Positions 1 through 6,731 of a stretch of DNA of 23,551 nt are shown here, piece by piece. The translations under genes were made by a program, and so were the position numbers. Each line of letters begins with the position of its first letter. Positions within the stretch are counted from its first letter, which is position 1. Origin of the DNA: an uncultured Bergeyella sp. (GTDB lineage: Bacteria; Bacteroidota; Bacteroidia; Flavobacteriales; Weeksellaceae); contig CAKAOY010000005.1 in assembly GCA_916710115.1 (NCBI GenBank), forward strand, positions 1 to 23,551, written 5' to 3'. Below the pieces are notes generated by a model. The model did no database searches. It saw only the letters and a program-made list of their open reading frames with translations, and had not been told where the DNA came from.

Positions 1-218
1 TTAGCAAATTGTCTTTCAAGAATACCATATGTGTATTTAGCCTTTTGTTTTTCAGCTAATTGCACTGCATATTCAGAACGCTTAGCACCTCTTCTTTTGT
101 TTGGGCCATGTTGTCCAGGAGGTTGGTTTCTTCTTTTTTCAAAGTTTTTATCATCACCATAGATTGCTGCTCCAAACTTTCTTGCAATCTTGGTTTTAGG
201 TCCAATATATCTTGCCAT
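1..218 (-). CDS. rpsD: 30S ribosomal protein S4 (uS4), partial, C-terminus off the left edge
   Basis: Only the first 72 codons are present; the gene runs off the window at base 1. The product begins MARYIGPKTKIARKFG and continues with the conserved N-terminal block KRRNQPPGQHG and the KYTYGILERQF segment typical of S4. S4 nucleates assembly of the 5' domain of 16S rRNA and in several bacteria also represses its own operon. There are no N-terminal cysteines, so this is the zinc-free form. The ATG lies 55 bp after the rpsK stop, an unusually long gap for this array that contains a hairpin (see 238-267). rpoA and rplQ would be expected next, outside the window. Confidence 0.97.
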   Translation of the reverse strand, partial: MARYIGPKTKIARKFGAAIYGDDKNFEKRRNQPPGQHGPNKRRGAKRSEYAVQLAEKQKAKYTYGILERQFA

Positions 219-237
219 TATTTCTTATAATTTAGGA

Positions 238-267
238 CTTGATGAGATATTTCTCACTCAAATCAAG
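238..267 (-). promoter_or_regulatory. hairpin in the rpsK-rpsD gap, candidate S4 control site
   Basis: In the minus-strand RNA the outer stem CUUGAU/AUCAAG and the inner stem GAGA/UCUC with loop AAUA stack into a ten-pair hairpin with a six-base bulge on the 5' side. It ends 19 bases before the rpsD start codon. No U-tract follows, so it does not look like a terminator. A role in S4 autoregulation or mRNA processing is inference from position only. Confidence 0.4.
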
Positions 268-273
268 GTTATA

Positions 274-663
274 TTATACTCTTCTTCTTTTTGGTGGTCT
301 ACATCCATTGTGTGGCATCGGAGTCACATCAATGATTTCACTAACTTCAATTCCTGAATTGTGAATAGAACGGATTGCAGATTCTCTACCTGCACCTGGA
401 CCTTTCACAAATACTTTAACTCTTCTAAGACCAGCTTCGTGAGCTACCGCTGCACAATTTTCAGCTGCCATTTGAGCCGCAAAAGGAGTATTCTTTTTAG
501 AACCTCTGAATCCCATTTTACCAGCAGAAGCCCAAGAGATAACCTCTCCATTTTTATTCGTTAAAGAAATAATAATGTTATTAAAAGACGCTTGGATATG
601 TGCTTCACCAATCGCTTCTACTTTTACTTTTCTTTTTTTAACTACTTTTGTTTGTTTTGCCAT
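274..663 (-). CDS. rpsK: 30S ribosomal protein S11 (uS11)
   Basis: The 129-residue product matches the usual S11 length (129 in E. coli). It has the basic N-terminal tail, the core motif ASFNNIIISLTN, the GPGAGRESAIR segment and the invariant C-terminal block TPMPHNGCRPPKRRRV, which includes the Asn-Gly that is a known isoaspartate site in S11. S11 sits on the 30S platform and lines the mRNA exit side of the E site. It lies 12 bp after rpsM within the alpha-operon part of the array. The ATG is the only sensible start. No oddities seen. Confidence 0.98.
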   Translation of the reverse strand: MAKQTKVVKKRKVKVEAIGEAHIQASFNNIIISLTNKNGEVISWASAGKMGFRGSKKNTPFAAQMAAENCAAVAHEAGLRRVKVFVKGPGAGRESAIRSIHNSGIEVSEIIDVTPMPHNGCRPPKRRRV

Positions 664-675
664 AATTCCTAACGA

Positions 676-1053
676 TTATTTACTTGCTTTTTTCTTGTTA
701 GCAACAGTTTTTCTTCTTCCTTTACGGGTTCTAGAATTGTTTTTCGTTCTTTGGCCTCTTAAAGGTAATCCTAGTCTGTGACGTATTCCTCGTTGGCAAC
801 CAATATCCATCAATCTTTTGATGTTCAATTGAATTTCAGAACGAAGCTCTCCCTCTACTTTAATATTCTCAGAGATGTAAGTTCTGATTGCTGCCAAGTC
901 ATCGTCATTCCATTCGTTGACTTTCTTGTCCTCGCTGATACCAGTTGCCTTAAGTATTTGGGAAGCTGTACTTCTACCAATACCATAAATGTAAGTCAAA
1001 CCGATAACGCCTCTCTTGTTTTTTGGTAAATCAATACCTGAAATTCTCGCCAT
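676..1053 (-). CDS. rpsM: 30S ribosomal protein S13 (uS13)
   Basis: The 125-residue product starts MARISGIDLPKNKRGVIGLTYIYGIG, which is the canonical S13 N-terminus, and contains the GCQRGIRHRLGLPLRGQRTKNNSRTRKG block. S13 sits in the 30S head, contacts the P-site tRNA and forms bridges to the 50S subunit. It is a few residues longer than the E. coli protein (118) because of a lysine-rich tail ending KKKASK. The start is 10 bp after the rpmJ stop and the stop is 12 bp before rpsK, so it is co-transcribed with both. Confidence 0.98.
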   Translation of the reverse strand: MARISGIDLPKNKRGVIGLTYIYGIGRSTASQILKATGISEDKKVNEWNDDDLAAIRTYISENIKVEGELRSEIQLNIKRLMDIGCQRGIRHRLGLPLRGQRTKNNSRTRKGRRKTVANKKKASK

Positions 1054-1063
1054 AATTTAATTC

Positions 1064-1180
1064 TTAACCTTGTCTTTGTTTAAATTTTGGGTTTTTCTTG
1101 TTGATTACAAATAGTACTCCTTTTCTTCGTACAATTTTACAATCAGCACTTCTTTTTTTAATTGATGCTCTAACTTTCAT
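1064..1180 (-). CDS. rpmJ: 50S ribosomal protein L36 (bL36), zinc-free form
   Basis: This 38-codon gene begins MKVRASIKKRSADC and ends NPKFKQRQG, the hallmark of L36, and fills the gap between infA and rpsM. L36 is the smallest 50S protein and stabilises helices of 23S rRNA domains II and V. The zinc-binding form carries Cys11, Cys14, Cys27 and His33; here positions 11, 27 and 33 are Ser, Asn and Phe, and only Cys14 remains, so this is the C-minus form that cannot hold zinc. The stop is TAA at 1064-1066. Spacing is 19 bp from infA and 10 bp to rpsM. Confidence 0.95.
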   Translation of the reverse strand: MKVRASIKKRSADCKIVRRKGVLFVINKKNPKFKQRQG

Positions 1181-1199
1181 ATTTATTGCCTTATAAGCG

Positions 1200-1415
1200 T
1201 TAATATCTAAATGTTATTCTACCTTTGGTTAGGTCATACGGAGACATCTCCAATTTCACCTTATCTCCAGGTAATAGTTTAATATAATGCATTCTCATCT
1301 TACCAGAAATATGAGCAACTAAAATATGCCCATTTTCTAATTCGACACGGAACATAGCGTTTGATAATGCCTCTATTATTACGCCATCTTGTTCAATATG
1401 TTTTTGTTTTGCCAT
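1200..1415 (-). CDS. infA: translation initiation factor IF-1
   Basis: A 71-residue single OB-fold (S1-type) protein, close to the 72 residues of E. coli IF-1. It shows the family pattern: MAKQKHIEQDGVIIEALSNAMFR split across strands 1-2, then GHILVAHISGKMRMHYIKLLPGDKV and the end DLTKGRITFRY. IF-1 occupies the 30S A site during initiation and helps IF-2 and IF-3. The ATG lies 6 bp after the secY stop, without a Shine-Dalgarno, and rpmJ follows 19 bp later. The secY-infA-rpmJ order is the usual bacterial spc/alpha junction. Confidence 0.98.
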   Translation of the reverse strand: MAKQKHIEQDGVIIEALSNAMFRVELENGHILVAHISGKMRMHYIKLLPGDKVKLEMSPYDLTKGRITFRY

Positions 1416-1421
1416 ATTATA

Positions 1422-2801
1422 TTATAATCCACTTGTTCTTGATAACTTAGATTGCATTAATCCATCATAATGATGATTTAGTAGATAAGTATTTACCTGC
1501 TGAACCGTATCCATTATTACTCCTACCATAATCAATAGAGATGTTCCCCCAAAAAAGAGTGCAAATCTATCAGTTTGTACAATAGTTCCAAAGACTAATG
1601 CAGGAAGGACTGCAAAGATAGCTAAAAAAATCGAACCTGGCAAAGTTATTTTTGATAAAATATCATCAATATAGTCTAATGTGTCTTTACCGGGTCTTAT
1701 TTTAGGTATTAATCCTCCATTTCTTTTCAAATCATCAGCCATTTGATTTACTGGAATCGTAATCGCTGTGTAAAAAAAAGTAAATATAATAATCAACAAA
1801 GCAAATAATACGTTATACTGCCAACTGAAAACATTCTTGAAACCTGCAAAAAATGTATTACTCTCGTCAATATTTGTTAATAGTCCTGGAATAAACATTA
1901 ATGCTTGTGCAAAGATAATTGGCATCACCCCTGCTGCATTTACTTTTAACGGAATCCATTGTCTCACCCCTTGTTGAAGTGAACGAGCAGAACCTCCTCT
2001 CGCGTGGGCTCTACTAACATATTGGATAGGTATTTTCCTTACTGCTACCGAAAGAATAATAGCCAAAAGAATTACTAACATCCAAAATAACACTTCAATG
2101 AGTATCATTACATTTCCTAAACCTCCTTTACCCGCTTGGGTAGAAACTTCCTGTAGGAAAGCAGAAGGTAAGTCAGCCAAAATACCCACCATAATGAGAA
2201 TAGATATACCATTACCTATCCCTTTATCTGTTATTTTTTCACCTAACCACATTGCAAATAAAGACCCTGCAACAAGGATTACAATACTTGGGAACCAAAA
2301 CATAAATGAATTAGGATCCACATAATATGCTTGCGCGAATTGATTATATGGTAAAAAATATTGTGTAATTGAAGTCAAATAAGAGGGAGCCTGAACTAAG
2401 CATACGACAATAGTAAGCCACCTTGTTATTTGATTCAATGTATTTCTACCACTCTCTCCATCCTTCTGTAACTTTTGAAGATAAGGAATAGCCATTCCCA
2501 TTAATTGTACAATGATGGACGCCGAAATATACGGCATAATACCTAATGCCATAATAGATGCACGGCTAAACGCACCTCCTGTAAATGACGAAAGCAAACC
2601 AAGAAGACCTGCTCCTTGCTGGTTACCTCCTTGGTTTTTGTATTGTTCCAATAAACTACCGACTTCTGCCATATTAATAGCAGGAAGAGAAATATATGAC
2701 GCAAATCTATACACTAATACTAAACCAAGAGTAAAAAGAATTTTATCCTTTAATTCTTTTAAACTCCATATATTTTTCAGTGTTTGTATAAATCCCTTCA
2801 T
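1422..2801 (-). CDS. secY: protein translocase subunit SecY
   Basis: The 459-residue protein has the ten-helix pattern of SecY, the central pore of the Sec translocon in the inner membrane. Visible landmarks are TM1 near residues 21-41, the plug/TM2 region around GAFSRASIMALGIMPYISAS (77-96), the C4 cytoplasmic loop with SRAHARGGSARSLQQGV (263-279), and the C5 loop with PKIRPG (366-371). Arg369 there corresponds to the Arg needed for SecA-driven translocation in E. coli. It is slightly longer than E. coli SecY (443), with a Gln/Gly-rich insert near residues 53-64. It follows rplO by 17 bp and precedes infA by 6 bp. Confidence 0.98.
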   Translation of the reverse strand: MKGFIQTLKNIWSLKELKDKILFTLGLVLVYRFASYISLPAINMAEVGSLLEQYKNQGGNQQGAGLLGLLSSFTGGAFSRASIMALGIMPYISASIIVQLMGMAIPYLQKLQKDGESGRNTLNQITRWLTIVVCLVQAPSYLTSITQYFLPYNQFAQAYYVDPNSFMFWFPSIVILVAGSLFAMWLGEKITDKGIGNGISILIMVGILADLPSAFLQEVSTQAGKGGLGNVMILIEVLFWMLVILLAIILSVAVRKIPIQYVSRAHARGGSARSLQQGVRQWIPLKVNAAGVMPIIFAQALMFIPGLLTNIDESNTFFAGFKNVFSWQYNVLFALLIIIFTFFYTAITIPVNQMADDLKRNGGLIPKIRPGKDTLDYIDDILSKITLPGSIFLAIFAVLPALVFGTIVQTDRFALFFGGTSLLIMVGVIMDTVQQVNTYLLNHHYDGLMQSKLSRTSGL

Positions 2802-2818
2802 ATCGTCTTTTTAGATTA

Positions 2819-3268
2819 TTATAAAATAATTGCTTTACCTCCTACTTTTGAAATTAATTCTTCAGCAGATTTTGTAAATTTATCAGCAGAAATAGAAATT
2901 GCTGTTCTGATCTCTCCTCTACCTAATATTTTTACAAGATCATTTTTAGATACTAATCCATTTGCTATTAAAACATCCTTAGTAATTTCACCAGAAATAT
3001 TCTTGTTCTCAATTAGTGTCTGAATTGTATCCAAATTAATTCCTTTATATTCTTTCTTATTCACATTTTTGAAGCCAAACTTTGGAAGTCTTCTTTGTAA
3101 AGGCATCTGTCCTCCTTCAAAACCAATTTTTTCAGAATAACCTGATCTTGATTTCTGACCTTTATGACCTTTTGTAGAAGTTCCACCCTTTCCGCTTCCT
3201 TGTCCTCTACCCACTCTCTTTGAATTGTGTGTAGAACCTTTTGCTGGTTGTATATTGTTTAAATTCAT
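2819..3268 (-). CDS. rplO: 50S ribosomal protein L15 (uL15)
   Basis: The 149-residue product starts MNLNNIQPAKGSTHNSKRVGRG and shows the glycine/lysine-rich L15 N-terminal extension (GRGQGSGKGGTSTKGHKGQKSRSG) that threads into 23S rRNA, followed by the globular domain ending in SKVGGKAIIL. L15 is a late assembly protein of the 50S subunit. The ATG is the natural start. The gene is separated from rpmD by 82 bp, more than most gaps here, and that gap carries a weak promoter candidate (3333-3340). secY follows after 17 bp. Confidence 0.97.
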   Translation of the reverse strand: MNLNNIQPAKGSTHNSKRVGRGQGSGKGGTSTKGHKGQKSRSGYSEKIGFEGGQMPLQRRLPKFGFKNVNKKEYKGINLDTIQTLIENKNISGEITKDVLIANGLVSKNDLVKILGRGEIRTAISISADKFTKSAEELISKVGGKAIIL

Positions 3269-3332
3269 TTTTTAAAATTGATATTTAAGAATTTGATGTT
3301 CAAAGAATCAATAAAATTTTTCCTCCGAACGC

Positions 3333-3340
3333 CAAATCTA
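3333..3340 (-). promoter_or_regulatory. weak candidate -7 element, possible internal promoter for rplO-secY onward
   Basis: The minus strand reads TAGATTTG, a full match to the Bacteroidota -7 consensus TAnnTTTG, inside the 82-bp rpmD-rplO gap. The nearest -33-like TTG (3365-3367, inside the rpmD end) is 24 bases away, longer than the usual 17-23. A transcript would start near 3327 and have a leader of about 60 bases. One eight-base match in AT-rich DNA can be chance. Confidence 0.25.
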
Positions 3341-3350
3341 ATTATTAAAA

Positions 3351-3527
3351 CTATTTTTGAACTTCAACTAAATGACTTACCGCAGCTACCATTCCAAGAA
3401 TTGAAGGCGTAGCTTCATGTTCTACAACTTGGTGAAGTTTTCTGAGTCCTAATGCTTCAAGCGTTCTTTTTTGGGTCTTAGTTCTCCCAATAGCGCTTCT
3501 AACTTGTTTTACTCTAATTGTTGCCAT
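3351..3527 (-). CDS. rpmD: 50S ribosomal protein L30 (uL30)
   Basis: A 58-codon gene whose product reads MATIRVKQVRSAIGRTKTQK, then an RTLEALGLRKLHQVVEHE block and a tail ending SHLVEVQK. This is the classic L30 ferredoxin-like fold, with the conserved SAIGR and LGLRK motifs. E. coli L30 has 59 residues. The stop is TAG at 3351-3353. It lies 14 bp after rpsE, in the standard rpsE-rpmD-rplO order. The start is the ATG at 3525-3527; no other in-frame ATG gives the conserved N-terminus. Confidence 0.96.
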   Translation of the reverse strand: MATIRVKQVRSAIGRTKTQKRTLEALGLRKLHQVVEHEATPSILGMVAAVSHLVEVQK

Positions 3528-3541
3528 TGTTCCGAATTTTA

Positions 3542-4063
3542 TTAACCATTAAATACTTTGCTTAAAGATACTCCTCTCAATCTTGCTATCTCCTCAGGTC
3601 TTCTAATGTCCAATAATGCCTTGAAAGTAGCTTTCACAACATTATGTGGGTTGGAAGAACCTTTCGATTTTGAAAGAATATCGTGGATTCCTGCAGACTC
3701 TAATACCGCTCTTACAGCACCCCCAGCGATAAGTCCTGTACCGTGAGAAGCTGGTCTAAGGAATATATCCGCACCACCATATTTAGCAGATGTTTCATGA
3801 GGAATTGTATGGTTCATAATAGGAACTCTTACTAAGTTTTTCTTAGCCTCTTCCACTGCTTTTGCAATTGCAGATGCTACTTCCTTAGATTTTCCTAAAC
3901 CAAACCCAATTACTCCATTCTCATCTCCAACTACTACAATAGCAGAAAAACTGAATGTTCTACCTCCTTTGGTTACTTTTGTTACTCTATTAACAGCTAC
4001 GAGACGATCCTTTAATTCTAACCCTCCCGGTTTTACTCTTTCTATATTATCTATTCCTAACAT
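3542..4063 (-). CDS. rpsE: 30S ribosomal protein S5 (uS5)
   Basis: The 173-residue protein has both S5 domains. The N-terminal dsRBD-like domain carries LVAVNRVTKVTKGGRTFSFS and VIGFGLGKSKEVASAIAKA. The C-terminal domain carries HETSAKYGGADIFLRPASHGTG and AGGAVRAVLESAGIHDILSKSKGSSN. S5 is at the mRNA entry tunnel and affects decoding accuracy. E. coli S5 is 167 residues. The gene sits 17 bp after rplR and 14 bp before rpmD. The ATG at 4061-4063 follows a short GGAAA tract that is only weakly SD-like, in keeping with the rest of the array. Confidence 0.98.
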   Translation of the reverse strand: MLGIDNIERVKPGGLELKDRLVAVNRVTKVTKGGRTFSFSAIVVVGDENGVIGFGLGKSKEVASAIAKAVEEAKKNLVRVPIMNHTIPHETSAKYGGADIFLRPASHGTGLIAGGAVRAVLESAGIHDILSKSKGSSNPHNVVKATFKALLDIRRPEEIARLRGVSLSKVFNG

Positions 4064-4080
4064 TTTCCGATTTTTTTTGA

Positions 4081-4434
4081 TTAGAATTGAAGTCCACCTT
4101 CTCTTGCACCATCAGCCAATGCCTTGATTCTTCCGTGATATACAAAACCATTTCTATCAAAAACTACTTTCTCAATTCCAGCAGCTTTTGCTTTTTCTGC
4201 AAGTACTTTACCTACTACAGTAGAAATCTCTGTTTTAGTTCCCTTTGAATCAACATTTTTTTCTCTTGAAGAAGCAGATACTAAAGTTTTACCAACTTGA
4301 TCATCAATTAACTGAGCGTAAATTTCTTTATTACTTTTATACACAGATAATCTTGGCAATTCTGCAGAACCAGAGATTTTTGCTCTAACTCTTCTTTTAA
4401 TTCTATTTCTTTTTTCTAATTTATTTAGTGCCAT
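4081..4434 (-). CDS. rplR: 50S ribosomal protein L18 (uL18)
   Basis: The 117-residue product has the same length as E. coli L18 and begins MALNKLEKRNRIKRRVRAKISGSAE. It has the core LPRLSVYKSNKEIYAQLIDD and the conserved C-terminus FDRNGFVYHGRIKALADGAREGGLQF. L18 binds 5S rRNA with L5 and anchors it in the central protuberance. It lies between rplF (14 bp) and rpsE (17 bp). The basic N-terminal tail is intact. No anomalies. Confidence 0.98.
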   Translation of the reverse strand: MALNKLEKRNRIKRRVRAKISGSAELPRLSVYKSNKEIYAQLIDDQVGKTLVSASSREKNVDSKGTKTEISTVVGKVLAEKAKAAGIEKVVFDRNGFVYHGRIKALADGAREGGLQF

Positions 4435-4448
4435 TGTCTTAAAATTTA

Positions 4449-4994
4449 TTATGCAGATTTACCAGCTTTTCTTCTAACATTTTCACCTACGAATCTTACA
4501 CCTTTTCCTTTATAAGGTTCAGGTTTTCTAAACGAACGAATCTTCGCAGACACCATACCTAAAAGCTGTTTATCATGCGATGTTAAAGTAATAATTGGGT
4601 TTTTTCCCTTTTCAGTTTCAGTGTTTACTGAAATTTCTTTTGGCAATTCTATCACAATACCGTGAGAGAATCCTAAAGCTAATTCCAATTTTTGACCTGA
4701 ATGAGATGCTCTATACCCCACTCCCACAAGTTCTAATTTCTTCTCAAAACCTTGTGATGTTCCAACAACCATGTTATTAATCAAAGCTCTATAAAGACCA
4801 TGAAGCGCTTTATGTTGCTTAGAATCAGATGGTCTATTTACCACTAGCTCTCCTTCTTTTTGTTCAATAGTAATTCCTCCCGTTAATTCTTGAGAAAGTT
4901 CTCCTTTCGGACCTTTCACTGTTACTACTCCACTTGCTTCTGTGATAGTAACTCCAGTAGGAATAGCTATAATTGCTTTACCAATTCTTGACAT
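4449..4994 (-). CDS. rplF: 50S ribosomal protein L6 (uL6)
   Basis: The 181-residue protein shows the two tandem repeats of L6. The first begins MSRIGKAIIAIPTGVTI and contains VKGPKGELSQEL. The second contains LVGVGYRASHSGQKLELALGFSH and the C-terminal rRNA-binding block KIRSFRKPEPYKGKGVRFVGENVRRKAGKSA. L6 sits near the L7/L12 stalk base and sarcin-ricin loop. E. coli L6 has 177 residues. The gene is 18 bp after rpsH and 14 bp before rplR. The start codon fits the family N-terminus exactly. Confidence 0.98.
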   Translation of the reverse strand: MSRIGKAIIAIPTGVTITEASGVVTVKGPKGELSQELTGGITIEQKEGELVVNRPSDSKQHKALHGLYRALINNMVVGTSQGFEKKLELVGVGYRASHSGQKLELALGFSHGIVIELPKEISVNTETEKGKNPIITLTSHDKQLLGMVSAKIRSFRKPEPYKGKGVRFVGENVRRKAGKSA

Positions 4995-5012
4995 TTTCCT
5001 CTTAATTAAAAA

Positions 5013-5411
5013 TTAATATACATAGCAGATTACTTCTCCACCTACTTTCTCTTCTCTAGCCTTTTTATCTGTCATTACTCCTTTTGAAGTAGAAATAACA
5101 GCAATACCCAAACCATTCAATACTCTAGGTAACTCTGCAGTACCTGCATATTGTCTTAAACCAGGTTTAGAAGCTCTTTGAATCTTCTTAATTACTGGCT
5201 TACCAGTTTTCTTATCGTATTTTAAAGCTATTTTAATAGTACCTTGAACTGTATTTTCTTCAAACTTATAGTTCAAAATGTACCCTTGATCAAATAAGAT
5301 TTTAGTAATCTCTTTTTTGATTTTTGATGCAGGAATTTCCACCACTTTATGGCCTGCGCTTTGTGCGTTCCTTACTCTTGTTAGGAAATCTGAAATTGGA
5401 TCTGTTAACAT
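5013..5411 (-). CDS. rpsH: 30S ribosomal protein S8 (uS8)
   Basis: The 132-residue product starts MLTDPISDFLTRVRNAQSAGH, as S8 does (MxxDPIxDxLTRIRNAQ), and ends with STSKGVMTDKKAREEKVGGEVICYVY, the S8 signature containing the helix-21 binding residues STSKGxMT. S8 is a primary 16S rRNA binder and, in E. coli, the translational repressor of the spc operon. Here its start codon is preceded by an unusually long 140-bp gap after rpsN that holds a hairpin (5472-5499). rplF follows 18 bp later. Confidence 0.98.
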   Translation of the reverse strand: MLTDPISDFLTRVRNAQSAGHKVVEIPASKIKKEITKILFDQGYILNYKFEENTVQGTIKIALKYDKKTGKPVIKKIQRASKPGLRQYAGTAELPRVLNGLGIAVISTSKGVMTDKKAREEKVGGEVICYVY

Positions 5412-5471
5412 TTATTTAATTATTATTGGTTAATGATAATTAGTTTTGAAAAAATCATCATTTTGAGAATC

Positions 5472-5499
5472 GAGAATCAAGAAATAATTCTTGAATCTC
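5472..5499 (-). repeat. inverted repeat in the rpsN-rpsH gap
   Basis: Two 12-base arms (5472-5483 and 5488-5499) pair with one mismatch around a four-base loop, and further partial pairing extends to about 5465-5506. It lies within the 140-bp gap between rpsN and rpsH, which holds no gene and no TAnnTTTG element. There is no U-tract on the transcribed strand after the stem, so it is not a normal terminator. It may be a processing or regulatory hairpin or a decayed intergenic repeat. Confidence 0.5.
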
Positions 5500-5551
5500 T
5501 CATCTCTATTTATGATATAATCAACTTAATTACCTTGATTAAAATTAATTA

Positions 5552-5821
5552 TTACCAACTTGCTTTTTTAACTCCTGGGATAAGACCTTGATTGGCCATT
5601 TCTCTAAATGTTACCCTTGAAATACCAAAAAGTCTCATATAACCTCTCGGTCTTCCTGTGAGTTTGCATCTGTTGTGTAATCTTACAGGAGATGCATTTT
5701 TAGGGAGTTTTTGCAGCGCCTCATAATCACCAGCTTCTTTTAAAGCTTGTCTTTTAGCAGCGTATTTAGCAACAAGAGCTTCTCTTTTACGCTCTCTTGC
5801 TTTCATTGATTCTTTTGCCAT
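5552..5821 (-). CDS. rpsN: 30S ribosomal protein S14 (uS14), zinc-free form
   Basis: The 89-residue product belongs to the longer S14 class. The zinc-binding S14Z class is about 61 residues with two CxxC pairs; here there is a single cysteine (CKLTGRPRG) and no CxxC. Recognisable S14 sequence includes RERKREALVAKYAAKR, LPKNASPVRLHNRCKLTGRP and the conserved end LFGISRVTFREMANQGLIPG VKKASW. S14 is a 30S head protein. It lies only 5 bp after rplE, but the next gene, rpsH, is 140 bp further on. Confidence 0.97.
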   Translation of the reverse strand: MAKESMKARERKREALVAKYAAKRQALKEAGDYEALQKLPKNASPVRLHNRCKLTGRPRGYMRLFGISRVTFREMANQGLIPGVKKASW

Positions 5822-5826
5822 TCTTA

Positions 5827-6378
5827 TTAATTCTTTTTAAATGGTAATCCGAAATGTGTTAATAATGCTTTTGCTTCTTTATCAGTTTTTGCTGATGTAA
5901 CAAAAGTAATATCCATACCTTGTATTTTCTTCACTTTATCAATTACAATTTCAGGGAAGATAATTTGTTCTGTTATACCCAAATTATAGTTTCCTCTTCC
6001 ATCAAATCCATCAGCTTTAATTCCATTGAAATCTCTAATTCTTGGAAGTGCAGAAGATGTCAATCTATCTAAGAACTCATACATTTTATCAGCTCTTAAA
6101 GTAACTTTTGCACCGATTGGCATACCTTTTCTTAATTTAAAAGATGCCTCATCTTTTTTAGAAACTGTTCCTACTGCTTTTTGACCTGTAATTGCAGTAA
6201 GCTCTTCAACAGCATAATCAACAATTTTCTTATCTGCAGTAGCTGCTCCTAAACCTTGTGATACAACGATTTTCTCTAATTTAGGCACCTGCATAACAGA
6301 CTTATACCCAAATTCTTCCATCATTGCAGGAACAATTTTCTCTTTATATGCTTTTTTTGGTCTTGCTATATATGTCAT
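5827..6378 (-). CDS. rplE: 50S ribosomal protein L5 (uL5)
   Basis: The 183-residue product (179 in E. coli) has the L5 landmarks: YKEKIVPAMMEEFGYKSVMQVP near the N-terminus, KIVVSQGLGAA, TGQKAVGTVSKK, FKLRKGMPIGAKVTLR, and the end DITFVTSAKTDKEAKALLTHFGLPF. L5 binds 5S rRNA and contacts the P-site tRNA elbow and the 30S head. It follows rplX by 12 bp and precedes rpsN by 5 bp. The N-terminus has the family start MTYIARPKKAYKEK, so the ATG choice is secure. Confidence 0.98.
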   Translation of the reverse strand: MTYIARPKKAYKEKIVPAMMEEFGYKSVMQVPKLEKIVVSQGLGAATADKKIVDYAVEELTAITGQKAVGTVSKKDEASFKLRKGMPIGAKVTLRADKMYEFLDRLTSSALPRIRDFNGIKADGFDGRGNYNLGITEQIIFPEIVIDKVKKIQGMDITFVTSAKTDKEAKALLTHFGLPFKKN

Positions 6379-6390
6379 TGTCTTTACTTA

Positions 6391-6711
6391 TTAAAAAGTT
6401 TCACCGGTTGTTTTAGCAACTCTTACCTTCTTATCACCTTCTAATTTATATCCAATTCTCGTTGCTTTACCATTCTTATCTATCAAAGCAACATTTGAGA
6501 TATGAAGAGAAGCTTCCCTTTCTACAATCCCACCTTGTGGATTCTGAGCTGATGGTTTAATGTGTTTTTTAACAATATTTACACCTGCAACCACCACTCT
6601 AGGATCTTTGCCTTCTTTTTTAATCACTTCAATAACTTCACCTTTACTACCTTTATTTTTGCCTGTAGTAACGATTACATTATCTCCTCTTCTAATTTTA
6701 ACTTTTGCCAT
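6391..6711 (-). CDS. rplX: 50S ribosomal protein L24 (uL24)
   Basis: The 106-residue protein carries the KOW motif at its N-terminus (KIRRGDNVIVTTGKNKGSKGEV), followed by GVNIVKKHIKPSAQNPQGGIVERE and a C-terminal part with RIGYKLEGDKKVRVAKTTGE. L24 initiates 50S assembly and lies at the tunnel exit. Its length is close to E. coli L24 (104). It is 20 bp after rplN and 12 bp before rplE. The start is an ATG in an A-rich context without a Shine-Dalgarno. Confidence 0.98.
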   Translation of the reverse strand: MAKVKIRRGDNVIVTTGKNKGSKGEVIEVIKKEGKDPRVVVAGVNIVKKHIKPSAQNPQGGIVEREASLHISNVALIDKNGKATRIGYKLEGDKKVRVAKTTGETF

Positions 6712-6731
6712 TTTTCTTTTTGATTTAAAAA

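Noticed and set aside
2512..2814. A 100-codon plus-strand frame opposite secY
   Set aside because: Antisense to a conserved gene, with no promoter and no family features.
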